Shown here piece by piece: positions 1-6,381 of a stretch of DNA of 6,612 nt. Below the pieces are notes generated by a model. The model ran no database searches. It worked only from the letters and a program-made list of their open reading frames with translations, and was not told the DNA's origin. Both the position numbers and the translations under genes were made by a program. How positions within the stretch are numbered: the stretch's first letter is position 1; every line of letters begins with the position of its first letter. The stretch covers positions 1 to 6,612 of the forward strand of contig CANKWG010000129.1 of the NCBI GenBank assembly GCA_947487325.1, read 5' to 3'. This DNA is from Oxalobacteraceae bacterium (lineage in GTDB: Bacteria; Pseudomonadota; Gammaproteobacteria; Burkholderiales; Burkholderiaceae_D).

Positions 1-65
1 TAGGCATTTTTGATTGCAAGCCGTTATTGAGACTCGCGCCCTAATACACCGCCCTTCAATGGGCT

Positions 66-225
66 AAAGACGCTGGATCCCGGCGTGCGCCGGGATGACA
101 GTGGTTATTGAGACGACCGTAGAGTTCCCATCGTCATCCCGGCGTGCGCCGGGAAGAAAGTGGTTATTGAGACGACCATAGAGTTCCCACCGTCATCCCG
201 GCGCACGCCGGGATCCAGTGTCTTT
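66..225. repeat. Inverted pair of GC-rich palindromic repeats (REP/BIME-like)
   Basis: The segment 73-99 is the exact reverse complement of 192-218 (27 of 27 bases). The match extends outward to 66-99 against 192-225 with a single mismatch (72/219). Each arm contains the self-complementary core CCCGGCG-N3-GCCGGG, so each can also fold by itself. A third copy of the core lies between them at 133-153. This is the architecture of REP/BIME-type extragenic repeats common in beta- and gammaproteobacteria. It lies downstream of modE, so its hairpins could stop or protect the modE transcript, but there is no T tract typical of an intrinsic terminator. The cluster sits outside any gene. Confidence 0.8.
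101..213. repeat. Tandem direct repeat, two copies of about 54 bases
   Basis: Bases 101-154 and 160-213 are near-identical direct copies at a 59-base period, differing at only about four positions. Each unit begins GTGGTTATTGAGACGACC and ends with the palindromic CCCGGCG...GCCGGG core. The 11-mer GTTATTGAGAC occurs a third time at 23-33, so the array may have been longer. The repeat overlaps the inverted pair that flanks it. The rest of 1-335 shows no convincing gene. Confidence 0.8.
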
Positions 226-335
226 CGTGGTTTACGGTACGGCGTTGAGCATGATGAATACAAACCTGCCCTGCCATGACCAAAAAATTCAACGACAACT
301 TTGGCAAGGTCGCGGAAAATACGAGCAGGTCGAAC

Positions 336-1142
336 CTAAGCGGCGATACCGATAATCACGTTCGACGGCTCGATCACTGCAAGTACGGCTGATCCGACCT
401 GCAAGTCAATCCTATCGATTTCAGGTCGGCTCATCGTGGTAACCAGCGTCATTCCGCTCTCCAGCAAGACCGTCAACTCCGACTGATGCTCACCTTGAGT
501 GATCATGTGTACGGTACCTAGCAAGGCATTTTTAGCGAGTGGCGTATCGCTTTCATTTGGTAAGTGCAAGACCACTGATGATGCCTTAATCAACGCAAAG
601 ACCTTGGCACCCACGGCCAGCTGAAGCTCCCGACAGCTCTCGTGCGTGATGGATGCAATCAGCGTCTGACTGGCATTAACCATGATGCCCAGCTCGTCAT
701 TCACTTTACCCGGCGTGATGGACACCAGAATGCCTGCAAACTGGTTACGCGCGCTGGTTCGCATTGCGATTTCATTTTCCATCGCATAGTCATTCGACAG
801 CCCGTTCGCCAACGTATCCAGGCGCGCGATGAAGCGCGCGTGCTCAGCCTGTATCAGTGAAAAATTGCGCAGGACTTGCTGACCACGCTCGGTCAGATGG
901 GTACTGCCGCCGCCCTTGCCGCCGGCATGACGCTCGATCAGGGTACCGCCGGAGAGGCGCGTCATGTCATCAATGGCGTCCCACGCGCCCTTATAGCTGT
1001 AGCCGACCTGCTTCGCCGCCTGCGTCAGATTGCCGAGCTGATCGATCTGGCGCAGCAATTCAATCCGCCTGGCATTGGCGAACATCTCATCACCCACCCG
1101 AACCGTCAGTTCAGCATGCAAATTGAATCGGTCTTTGCCCAT
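336..1142 (-). CDS. modE: ModE, molybdate-responsive transcriptional regulator
   Basis: ModE binds molybdate in the cytoplasm and then represses modABC and tunes molybdoenzyme genes. The 268-residue product has the family layout. An N-terminal winged helix-turn-helix (about residues 24-90) carries SYKGAWDAID (49-58) and the wing GGKGGG (74-79). Two Mop/TOBE-like molybdate-binding domains follow: the first begins at TSARNQFAG (129-137) and runs to KASSV (186-190), and the second begins near AKNALLG (203-209) and ends at the C-terminus. Length matches the roughly 262 residues of E. coli ModE. The frame is open to 1220, but homology begins at the internal ATG at 1142, preceded by a GGTGGGCGG stretch; the longer N-terminus is unlikely. 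It is divergent from modABC, the usual arrangement for autoregulated control. Confidence 0.95.
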   Translation of the reverse strand: MGKDRFNLHAELTVRVGDEMFANARRIELLRQIDQLGNLTQAAKQVGYSYKGAWDAIDDMTRLSGGTLIERHAGGKGGGSTHLTERGQQVLRNFSLIQAEHARFIARLDTLANGLSNDYAMENEIAMRTSARNQFAGILVSITPGKVNDELGIMVNASQTLIASITHESCRELQLAVGAKVFALIKASSVVLHLPNESDTPLAKNALLGTVHMITQGEHQSELTVLLESGMTLVTTMSRPEIDRIDLQVGSAVLAVIEPSNVIIGIAA

Positions 1143-1244
1143 GATCCGCCCACCGCTATTGATGCAGCGATGAAAGCCCGGTTGACACCCAAAATAAAGC
1201 CGAGTAACTTTCGACTTCAAAATATACCTGACTTTACTTTGATT

Positions 1245-1272
1245 ATTGTCTTTTAGTTAATCTTGCGGTCAA
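1245..1272 (-). promoter_or_regulatory. Candidate modE promoter
   Basis: Read on the minus strand, TTGACC (1272-1267) and GACAAT (1250-1245) are separated by 16 bases and resemble sigma70 -35 and -10 boxes. This would give a modE leader of about 95 bases. A second possible -10, TATATT, lies nearer to the gene around 1220-1225 but has no good -35. The assignment is by eye only. Confidence 0.3.
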
Positions 1273-1287
1273 CTTAAGACTGCAAAC

Positions 1288-1428
1288 AGATCCCCCCCCG
1301 ATAGAGGAGTCTCGTAATGCCACAAAGAGACAAGCGCCGATGCTGCAGATTCTTTGCGTGGGGCACCAGGCTTTGAGGAATATGGGACAAGAACGGCGCG
1401 TCGGCGAGCGCTACAAACGGGGGGATTT
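1288..1428 (+). promoter_or_regulatory. Candidate structured leader RNA between modE and modA
   Basis: The modE-modA gap (1143-1535) is 393 bases with no convincing gene. Within it, AGATCCCCCC (1288-1297) pairs with GGGGGGATTT (1419-1428), a 10-bp stem with one G-U. Inside are GTCTC/GAGAC (1309-1313 with 1327-1331) and GCGCCG/CGGCGC (1334-1339 with 1394-1399). The latter encloses ATTCTT/AGGAAT (1349-1354 with 1376-1381). Together they form a closed multibranch shape about 107 bases ahead of the modA start. Molybdenum-cofactor riboswitches are known in front of molybdate transport genes, but I do not recognise their conserved core here. The pairings are seen in the sequence; a regulatory role is inference. 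The stems would also form on the minus-strand transcript, upstream of modE. Confidence 0.3.
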
Positions 1429-1504
1429 TGAAGCTAGCTACACTCAACTCGAGGCGTGGCTGCTGGCTACTCGAAAAGCAAGCGCAATCAATCGGGCATA
1501 TCCA

Positions 1505-1521
1505 TCGTTGCACAATATAAC
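1505..1521 (+). promoter_or_regulatory. Possible ModE operator half-site before modA
   Basis: TATAAC at 1516-1521 matches the TATAAC-type half-site of known ModE operators. The left half, around TCGTTGC at 1505-1511, is only a weak partner. TATAAC could also serve as a -10 box, but no -35 is visible 16-18 bases upstream and the resulting leader would be only a few bases. The site lies 15 bases before the modA start codon, where ModE binding would block transcription or its initiation. Confidence 0.25.
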
Positions 1522-1535
1522 TTCTGGGCAAGATC

Positions 1536-2285
1536 ATGAAACCTCTTCACTGCACTATCGCTACCCTCGCTCTGATTATGTCGATAACGACTTCAGCTGC
1601 AGAAGTCAAAGTCGCCGTGGCAGCTAATTTCGCGCAAACAATGAAAGAAATCAGCACGGTGTTTGAAAAAGATACCGGACACAAGCTCGCTATCACACAA
1701 GGATCCACCGGCAAGCTTTACGCACAAATTAGTCAAGGTGCACCCTTCGAGGTATTTCTATCTGCCGACGACGAGACGCCAGAAAAATTGATCACCGAAG
1801 GCAAGGCGATTGCTGGTACCCGATTCACTTATGCGATCGGACGACTGGCGCTGTGGTCACCCAATCCTGATTTGGTCAATGAGGGCGGACAGGTACTCAA
1901 AACCGATAAATTCCGTTTTCTGGCGATTGCCAACGCACGTGTCGCACCTTATGGTCGCGCTGCCGTACAAGTCATGCAAAAGCTAGGTGTACTCTCCAGC
2001 ATTGAGCCGCGTGTGGTGCAGGGCGAGAGCATCACGCAAACTTTTCAGTTCGTCTCTACTGGTAACGCGCAACTGGGATTTGTGGCACTCTCGCAGATCA
2101 ACGAAAACGGCAAGCTAAAATCAGGCTCAGCTTGGATCGTCCCTGAAAACATGCACGAACAACTGCGACAGGATGCGGTGCTTTTAAATCCCGGCAAAGA
2201 CTCTGCTGCAGCGAGTGCTCTGCTGAGCTTCCTGAAGTCGGAAAAGGCAAAAAAAATCATCGCATCACACGGTTACCAATTCTGA
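1536..2285 (+). CDS. modA: ModA, periplasmic molybdate-binding protein
   Basis: This is the solute-binding component of the ModABC molybdate (and tungstate) ABC importer. The 249-residue product has a Sec signal peptide with a hydrophobic core (about residues 5-20) and likely cleavage after SAA (20-22), so the mature protein begins EVKVAVAANF. Family features follow: AANF (29-32), QGSTGKLYAQI (55-65) with the oxyanion-binding Ser57, FLSADDE (74-80), APYGRAA (137-143), and GNAQLGFVALSQ near residues 176-187. Asn31 in place of the E. coli-type serine recalls the ModA subgroup of Azotobacter; that comparison is from memory. Length is typical. The ribosome binding site is weak (GGG at 1526-1528). 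It is the first gene of modABC. Confidence 0.95.
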   Translation: MKPLHCTIATLALIMSITTSAAEVKVAVAANFAQTMKEISTVFEKDTGHKLAITQGSTGKLYAQISQGAPFEVFLSADDETPEKLITEGKAIAGTRFTYAIGRLALWSPNPDLVNEGGQVLKTDKFRFLAIANARVAPYGRAAVQVMQKLGVLSSIEPRVVQGESITQTFQFVSTGNAQLGFVALSQINENGKLKSGSAWIVPENMHEQLRQDAVLLNPGKDSAAASALLSFLKSEKAKKIIASHGYQF

Positions 2286-2300
2286 CTATGACAAACGCTC

Positions 2301-2984
2301 ATGTGGACACCTGAACCGGAAGTCTGGCAAGCGATCTGGCTGACGGTGCAGCTGTCGGGCATCGTCACCCTGATACTGCTGATCGCTGGTACGCCAATCG
2401 CATGGTGGCTATCGCGTACCAGCAGCGCATGGAAAGCCCCGATTGCTGCGGTGGTCGCGCTACCTCTGGTACTACCGCCGACGGTGCTGGGTTTTTATTT
2501 GCTGATCGCGATGGGACCGGAAGGTCCCGTTGGCCGGATCACCCACTCGCTCGGTCTTGGACAACTGCCCTTCACGTTTCCCGGATTAGTGATTGCTTCC
2601 GTTTTTTACTCGCTACCTTTCATGGTGCAGCCATTGCAGAACGCGTTCGAAGCAATGGGCCGCCGACCGCTGGAAGTCGCTGCGACCTTGCGCGCCTCAC
2701 CGCTGGATGCTTTTTTTACCGTCGCGGTACCGATGGCGCTGCCGGGATTCCTGACCGCTTGTGTGATGACCTTCGCGCACACGGTGGGCGAGTTCGGTGT
2801 CGTACTCATGATTGGAGGTAATCTCGCCGGCGAAACCCGCGTAGCCTCCGTACAGATTTACGACTATGTCGAAGCCATGCAATACCCAGAGGCGCATGGG
2901 CTGGCAGCGATCATGGTGGCCTTCTCCTTCATCGTCTTGCTGCTGCTGCAGATCTGGCGACCTGTCACACGCAAGGGAGTCTGA
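2301..2984 (+). CDS. modB: ModB, molybdate ABC transporter permease
   Basis: This is the inner-membrane permease of the molybdate importer; it acts as a homodimer with ModC bound on the cytoplasmic side. The 227 residues contain about five hydrophobic segments (around 14-35, 47-70, 94-112, 143-171 and 200-218). The BPD-permease EAA loop, EAMGRRPLEVAATLRASPLD (117-136), leads into VAVPMALPG, and this loop docks onto the ATPase. VGEFGVVLMIGGN (162-174) is characteristic of ModB. Start is the first ATG after an in-frame stop at 2289, 15 bases past modA. No strong ribosome binding site precedes it, so translation may be coupled to modA. Confidence 0.95.
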   Translation: MWTPEPEVWQAIWLTVQLSGIVTLILLIAGTPIAWWLSRTSSAWKAPIAAVVALPLVLPPTVLGFYLLIAMGPEGPVGRITHSLGLGQLPFTFPGLVIASVFYSLPFMVQPLQNAFEAMGRRPLEVAATLRASPLDAFFTVAVPMALPGFLTACVMTFAHTVGEFGVVLMIGGNLAGETRVASVQIYDYVEAMQYPEAHGLAAIMVAFSFIVLLLLQIWRPVTRKGV

Positions 2985-2985
2985 G

Positions 2986-4056
2986 TTGAACAGCATTCAG
3001 GCCCGATTCAAACTCGACTGGCCGGGCTTTTCACTGGATGTCGATCTCTCACTTCCGGGTCGCGGCGTGACCGCCTTATTCGGTCCTTCTGGCTGCGGCA
3101 AGACCACCCTCCTACGCAGTATCGCCGGACTTGAGCGTCCACCCAAAGGCTTCCTGCAAGTGAATGGCGAGGTCTGGCAGGACGACAGTATTTGGTTGCC
3201 GACACATCGTCGGCCACTGGCTTATGTATTTCAGGAATCTAGTCTGTTCCCCCACCTGAGCGTGATGGGAAATCTGCAGTACGGCAGACAACGTACGTCA
3301 CCAGCAAACGCATTCGATCTCTCGCAGGTAATCGAGCTACTCGGTATCGAAGCCCTGCTACCGCGCAAACCCGATGCGCTCTCCGGTGGCGAACGACAGC
3401 GCGTGGCCATCGCACGTGCACTGGCGGTGAATCCACGACTGCTGCTGATGGATGAGCCACTGGCGGCGCTGGATATGCAACGCAAACAGGAAATCCTGCC
3501 CTATCTGGAACGCATGCAGAAGACGCTCGACATACCGATCATCTACGTGACGCATGCACCGGATGAAGTGGCACGACTTGCGGAGCACATCGTGATGCTC
3601 GAACACGGCAAGGTCACGGCCAGCGGTTCGCTTCACGACACATTATCGCGCGTGGATCTGCCCTTGCGTCTCGGCGATGACCTGGGCGTGATCATTGATG
3701 CACGTGTCAGTGAGATCGATAAACAATGGCATCTGGCGCGACTGGATTTTGCCGATGGCGCCTGCTGGACGCGTGATCAGGGTTTGGCTTTGCAGGATAC
3801 GGCGCGTCTGCATATTCTGGCGCGCGATGTCAGTATCGCGCGCGAAAAGCCGGCCCAAAGCAGTATTCAGAATATACTTTCGGGGCGCATCGACCGCTGT
3901 GTCGATGATGACGCTCCGGGTAGTGTGATTGTTCGTGTGCTAATCGGAGAAACGCCCCTGCTGGCGCGCATTACTGCCCGCGCCGTTGCTGAGCTTGCGT
4001 TGAAGCCGGGTGACACAGTCTGGGTACAGGTCAAGTCCGTTGCATTGGCGAGATAA
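2986..4056 (+). CDS. modC: ModC, molybdate ABC transporter ATP-binding protein (TTG start)
   Basis: This is the ATPase of the molybdate importer, 356 residues. The nucleotide-binding domain shows Walker A GPSGCGKTT (33-41), the Q-loop (Gln83 in FQESSLFPHLSV), the ABC signature LSGGERQ (132-138), Walker B LLLMDEP (152-158) with Glu157, the D-loop AALD and the H-loop His190. A C-terminal Mop/TOBE domain (about 292-356, from SSIQNILSGRI) can bind molybdate and give feedback inhibition, as in other ModC proteins. Start choice: TTG at 2986 is preceded by AGGGAG (2974-2979) at ideal spacing and is one base after the modB stop. An in-frame ATG at 2866 would add 40 low-complexity residues (SSSCCCC) encoded inside modB and is unlikely. 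Confidence 0.93.
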   Translation: MNSIQARFKLDWPGFSLDVDLSLPGRGVTALFGPSGCGKTTLLRSIAGLERPPKGFLQVNGEVWQDDSIWLPTHRRPLAYVFQESSLFPHLSVMGNLQYGRQRTSPANAFDLSQVIELLGIEALLPRKPDALSGGERQRVAIARALAVNPRLLLMDEPLAALDMQRKQEILPYLERMQKTLDIPIIYVTHAPDEVARLAEHIVMLEHGKVTASGSLHDTLSRVDLPLRLGDDLGVIIDARVSEIDKQWHLARLDFADGACWTRDQGLALQDTARLHILARDVSIAREKPAQSSIQNILSGRIDRCVDDDAPGSVIVRVLIGETPLLARITARAVAELALKPGDTVWVQVKSVALAR

Positions 4057-4059
4057 ACC

Positions 4060-4500
4060 ATGGTGGAAGTTTTTGTGATTCGCTGGACGATGATCGCTGC
4101 GCTGCTTTTGGGCATGTCGACGGCAACGGCCGCGCCTGGCAAAGACACTCTGCGTTTTGCTTGCCGTGGCTGGATGCCCATCTATCTGGGGAGTTGGGTG
4201 CCCATCAACCCGGACCCGAGCGATTTCGACTCACTGACGGTTGAGGTCAACGAAGCTACGCGCATGACCAGCTTCGTTCTGACGATGATAGGTCGCGCCA
4301 ATTTTGCGACAAAAATCAACGAGTCTCATGTCAAAGGCGCCATCGCTTTCAAGCAAATGATGGTCGATGACTACATTGAATACATCGACTTCATGCTCAA
4401 TCGCGGCACGGGTGAAATCATTATCACCGCGCTGGAGAAAGGCCGACGTGGGCATACGCTCTATCGCGGCAAATGTGCTTCAGTAAAAAGCAGTTTCTGA
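4060..4500 (+). CDS. Small predicted secreted protein of unknown function, last gene of the mod operon
   Basis: I do not recognise the family. The 146-residue product begins with a short charged segment and a hydrophobic stretch (IAALLLGM, 12-19) ending STATAA (20-25), a good Sec signal peptide with likely cleavage around 24-25. The mature part, about 120 residues, has just two cysteines (35 in RFACRGW, 139 in RGKCASV), one near each end and likely disulphide-bonded. It has no lipobox and no further membrane segment. It starts 3 bases after the modC stop on the same strand, so is probably co-transcribed and may act in the periplasm. The start may instead be GTG at 4075 (GGTGGAAG five bases upstream) or ATG at 4090; both keep the signal peptide. 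A role in molybdate uptake is only suggested by position. Confidence 0.75.
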   Translation: MVEVFVIRWTMIAALLLGMSTATAAPGKDTLRFACRGWMPIYLGSWVPINPDPSDFDSLTVEVNEATRMTSFVLTMIGRANFATKINESHVKGAIAFKQMMVDDYIEYIDFMLNRGTGEIIITALEKGRRGHTLYRGKCASVKSSF

Positions 4501-4573
4501 TCACGCCTCACCCACGAAGCACTTTGCGCATCAACACGACGTCAACATCAGCGTAAGCAAATCTACCTGCACA

Positions 4574-5320
4574 TCAGAACAGACTCGCTGGCGTAAAACG
4601 CAGGCCGAAAGAAATCCAGCGATTACCCTCGCTGGTACCGGTTTGTTGTCCAACCGTCGCATCCACCTGAAACAAGTTCGGAATGATCGCGTAGCGTACA
4701 CCGGTCTGCCAATAAGGATTGGCGAGGTTATCCCCAAAGCTTTCTGCCACCAGTGTCAGCCGATGGGTCGCATTGATCTCACTGCCGATACCCCAGGTAA
4801 GACGCTGTCGAGAAAGTGACTTGTCATGCAACCATCCCGTATTCAGATGCATGACCACCCGGTCATCCGCAAATGACAATGAGAGCGGGAAATAAAGGTA
4901 AGTATTGCCATGCTGGTTGGGGCCAGGATTGATCTCGGGATGACGCACAGTACCGATCGCCGCCCCCCAGCCCCAGCCATTGGTTTCGAGTGTACGGAAA
5001 AGGGTTTTCGCCTGAAAAACATAATCCTCTGAAGTGGACAGAGAAGTATCCTGATAGCGCGCTTGCCCACCCCCCACAGTCAATTCTAGATTTCCGGTAG
5101 GGTTGCAGGCGGGCAGCGCCCAGACCTCGGTGCTGTCGGCATAAAAGCGTGTCCAACTCTCAAACTGGCAGCTACCCGCCGTGGTCAAACGCGCATCATC
5201 GGTAACGAAAGGTCGTGCTGCTTCTGCTGGTAGGTGAACCAAGGCAAAGCATAAAACGCTACACAAAAACGAGCGAATCAAACAGACAAGATATTTGTGA
5301 TGACAGTTCGGTGGCGTCAT
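4574..5320 (-). CDS. Predicted outer-membrane beta-barrel protein
   Basis: The 248-residue product has a signal peptide (hydrophobic 11-30, cleavage near AEA, 32-34) and a mature start ARPFVTDDARL. What follows is rich in alternating aromatic/polar strands (LELTVGGGQARY, YLYFPLSLSF, RLTWGIGSEI, HRLTLVAESF, WQTGVRYAII, FQVDATVGQQT). It ends WISFGLRFTPASLF with a C-terminal phenylalanine, the usual signal for outer-membrane insertion. Two mature cysteines (51, 72) may pair. The shape recalls the small transporter-like barrels grouped near the phenol-degradation MetA-type family, but I cannot assign a substrate. The start codon overlaps the upstream gene's stop as ATGA, implying translational coupling. 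A Fur-like site before the upstream gene suggests iron-responsive expression. Alternative: a non-transport structural barrel. Confidence 0.75.
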   Translation of the reverse strand: MTPPNCHHKYLVCLIRSFLCSVLCFALVHLPAEAARPFVTDDARLTTAGSCQFESWTRFYADSTEVWALPACNPTGNLELTVGGGQARYQDTSLSTSEDYVFQAKTLFRTLETNGWGWGAAIGTVRHPEINPGPNQHGNTYLYFPLSLSFADDRVVMHLNTGWLHDKSLSRQRLTWGIGSEINATHRLTLVAESFGDNLANPYWQTGVRYAIIPNLFQVDATVGQQTGTSEGNRWISFGLRFTPASLF

Positions 5321-5700
5321 GGCATCGCAGGGTCGATATGCTTCAGTAGCACCGCAGCCCAGTGACGCATTTGCGTCTGATCGAGCAGCGCTACGGACTC
5401 ATGGTCACAACTTTTTAACATCGCCGCTGCGTCTTCCCGGCTGCCCAACTCCTCAAGCAAATAGAGCTTGCCATCCCACTCGAAATGGGTGAACCAGCGC
5501 AAGCCCGGCAAAGGCTCGAGGGCAGCGAACATCTGCAACCGGCGCAGCAGCATGCGGGCCGTGGGATAGTCGACTAAAAACCGCAACGACAAACCTTGCG
5601 CATGCGCAGCCTCCTCTGCAAGGTCCACGCCCGCGTGGGTACCGAGCCACATCAGCTCACCGGAGTCATCGATACCAAAATACGCAGGCTGGGAAGACAT
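5317..5700 (-). CDS. Hypothetical cytoplasmic protein, first gene of the operon with the beta-barrel protein
   Basis: I do not recognise the family. The 127 residues carry no signal peptide or membrane segment. The protein is mixed alpha/beta, with a helical region AEEAAHAQGLSLRFLVDYPTARMLLRRLQMFAAL and a tryptophan-rich strand region (LRWFTHFEWDGKLYLLEEL) followed by a C-terminal helix with RHWAAVLLKHI. Residue composition is normal. The ATG at 5700 lacks a clear ribosome binding site; an in-frame ATG at residue 17 (MWLGTH) has GGTGAG just upstream and could be the true start. The gene overlaps the next one by 4 bases, so both proteins are probably made together, possibly under iron control from the site at 5745-5763. 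Confidence 0.7.
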   Translation of the reverse strand: MSSQPAYFGIDDSGELMWLGTHAGVDLAEEAAHAQGLSLRFLVDYPTARMLLRRLQMFAALEPLPGLRWFTHFEWDGKLYLLEELGSREDAAAMLKSCDHESVALLDQTQMRHWAAVLLKHIDPAMP

Positions 5701-5742
5701 GAAAGGTTGTCGAATGAAAAACTTACGGAATGAAATTCTCGA

Positions 5743-5771
5743 AAGTTAATTCTAATCATTAAAACTGACAA
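5743..5771 (-). promoter_or_regulatory. Candidate promoter with overlapping Fur box
   Basis: Bases 5745-5763 read GTTAATTCTAATCATTAAA and match the 19-base Fur consensus GATAATGATAATCATTATC at 14 positions, with TAATCATTA intact. On the minus strand a plausible -35 TTGTCA (5771-5766) and -10 TAACTT (5748-5743) are 17 bases apart, so a bound Fur dimer would cover the promoter. It lies about 45 bases upstream of the ATG at 5700. The surrounding 5701-5820 is AT-rich and non-coding. The match was counted by eye, and AT-rich DNA produces chance matches. Confidence 0.5.
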
Positions 5772-5900
5772 AGTTATTTCGTAAATTCTAGTTTTTGAGA
5801 TACCAGAAGTCAGCCTGGGTCGTTAATGAACAAATCCAAAAGCTTCAGTCCTCTTCCATCTGCACCGAGGGACGCTTTGCCATACTCATAGCGCTTCTTC

Positions 5901-6227
5901 TCATTTGCTTGCAATTGCAGACACAGCGCGATGCACGCCGAGCTTGAGGCCCGCAGCATCCAACACAGCCAAGAGCGTTTTGATAGTTGGATTACCATTC
6001 GGCGAAAGAACGCGATAGAGACTTTCGCGAGGAATGCCTGCTCTCTCTGCAACTGCCGCCATCCCTTGCGCTTCAGCGACATGGCGCAATGCCGCCAGCA
6101 ATGCTTCACGGCCTCCATCTTGATTGGCCTCTTCCATCGCTGCAGCAAGATATTCATATGCAAATGACGGGTCTTCACGCAACAACTCAATCACTGCTTC
6201 ATTGTGTGAACGGCTTGCATTATTCAT
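5901..6227 (-). CDS. HigA-like antitoxin (COG3636-type addiction-module antidote)
   Basis: This is a DNA-binding antitoxin of type II toxin-antitoxin modules whose toxin is a HigB/RelE-like ribonuclease encoded just upstream. The 108-residue protein has the family layout. An N-terminal toxin-facing part includes EDPSFAYEYLAAAMEEANQD (18-37); then come ALLAALRHVAEAQGM and a helix-turn-helix (about 56-74, MAAVAERAGIPRESLYRVL), followed by SPNGNPTIKTLLAVLDAAGLKLGV (75-98). The ATG at 6227 is favoured over the one at 6251 because GGAG (6239-6236) lies 8 bases upstream and homology begins there. Its start overlaps the toxin remnant by 8 bases, the normal toxin-first order. Since the toxin is broken, this is effectively an orphan antitoxin, perhaps kept for self-regulation or cross-neutralising. 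Confidence 0.85.
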   Translation of the reverse strand: MNNASRSHNEAVIELLREDPSFAYEYLAAAMEEANQDGGREALLAALRHVAEAQGMAAVAERAGIPRESLYRVLSPNGNPTIKTLLAVLDAAGLKLGVHRAVSAIASK

Positions 6228-6381
6228 GATGATTTCTCCGCTTCCAGTCACTTAGATAAGCGACGGCGGTCTCAATATCGACCTGTTGCTGTTGCTGTTG
6301 CTTTCGCTTGTTACCACCAGCGAGCAACAAAATGATTTTCGTCAAAGTACAGCTTGCCCCATATACGGTCGAAAAACGTAT
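6220..6381 (-). pseudogene. 3' remnant of a HigB/RelE-like toxin gene
   Basis: Upstream of the HigA-like gene, a 53-codon open stretch ending TAA at 6222-6220 reads TVYGASCTLTKIILLLAGGNKRK, six Q, then VDIETAVAYLSDWKRR. This aligns with the C-terminal half of HigB-family toxins (pattern VYF-x9-LLxGGxKxxQ-DI-A). Such toxins are about 95-105 residues; here an in-frame TAG (6384-6382) precedes the piece, there is no ATG, and none of the three upstream frames resembles the missing N-terminal half. The expected phenylalanine after VY is a glycine, and glutamine repeats expand the loop. The 8-base overlap with the antitoxin start is kept. Most likely a deletion removed the first half. Translation from a TTG as a fragment cannot be excluded. 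Confidence 0.7.
6283..6300. repeat. Three tandem CTGTTG hexamers
   Basis: Three perfect copies of CTGTTG, read on the minus strand as CAACAG, encode the six consecutive glutamines in the toxin remnant. The unit length is a multiple of three, so slippage would change the glutamine count without shifting the frame. It probably expanded from the single conserved glutamine after GG(D/N)K in the family. Confidence 0.85.

Noticed and set aside
73..218. CRISPR array
   Set aside because: There are too few units, the units are palindromic and of mixed orientation, and the intervening sequence is itself repeated rather than unique spacers.
276..392. Short plus-strand frame starting MTKKFNDNFGKVAENTSR, 38 codons
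   Set aside because: It has no clear ribosome binding site, overlaps the 3' end of modE antisense, and shows no recognisable family.
1274..1627. Open frames on both strands in the modE-modA gap (87 and 95 residues)
   Set aside because: Neither looks like a protein family; one runs out of frame into modA, and composition is irregular. The pairing segments explain the region at least as well.
4500..4573. Possible bidirectional terminator between the convergent genes
   Set aside because: TCAACA is directly repeated and GACGTC is a short palindrome, but no stem with a T tract is present.
5810..6190. 126-residue minus-strand frame overlapping the HigA-like gene
   Set aside because: It is a cysteine- and arginine-rich shadow frame of the antitoxin with no family resemblance.
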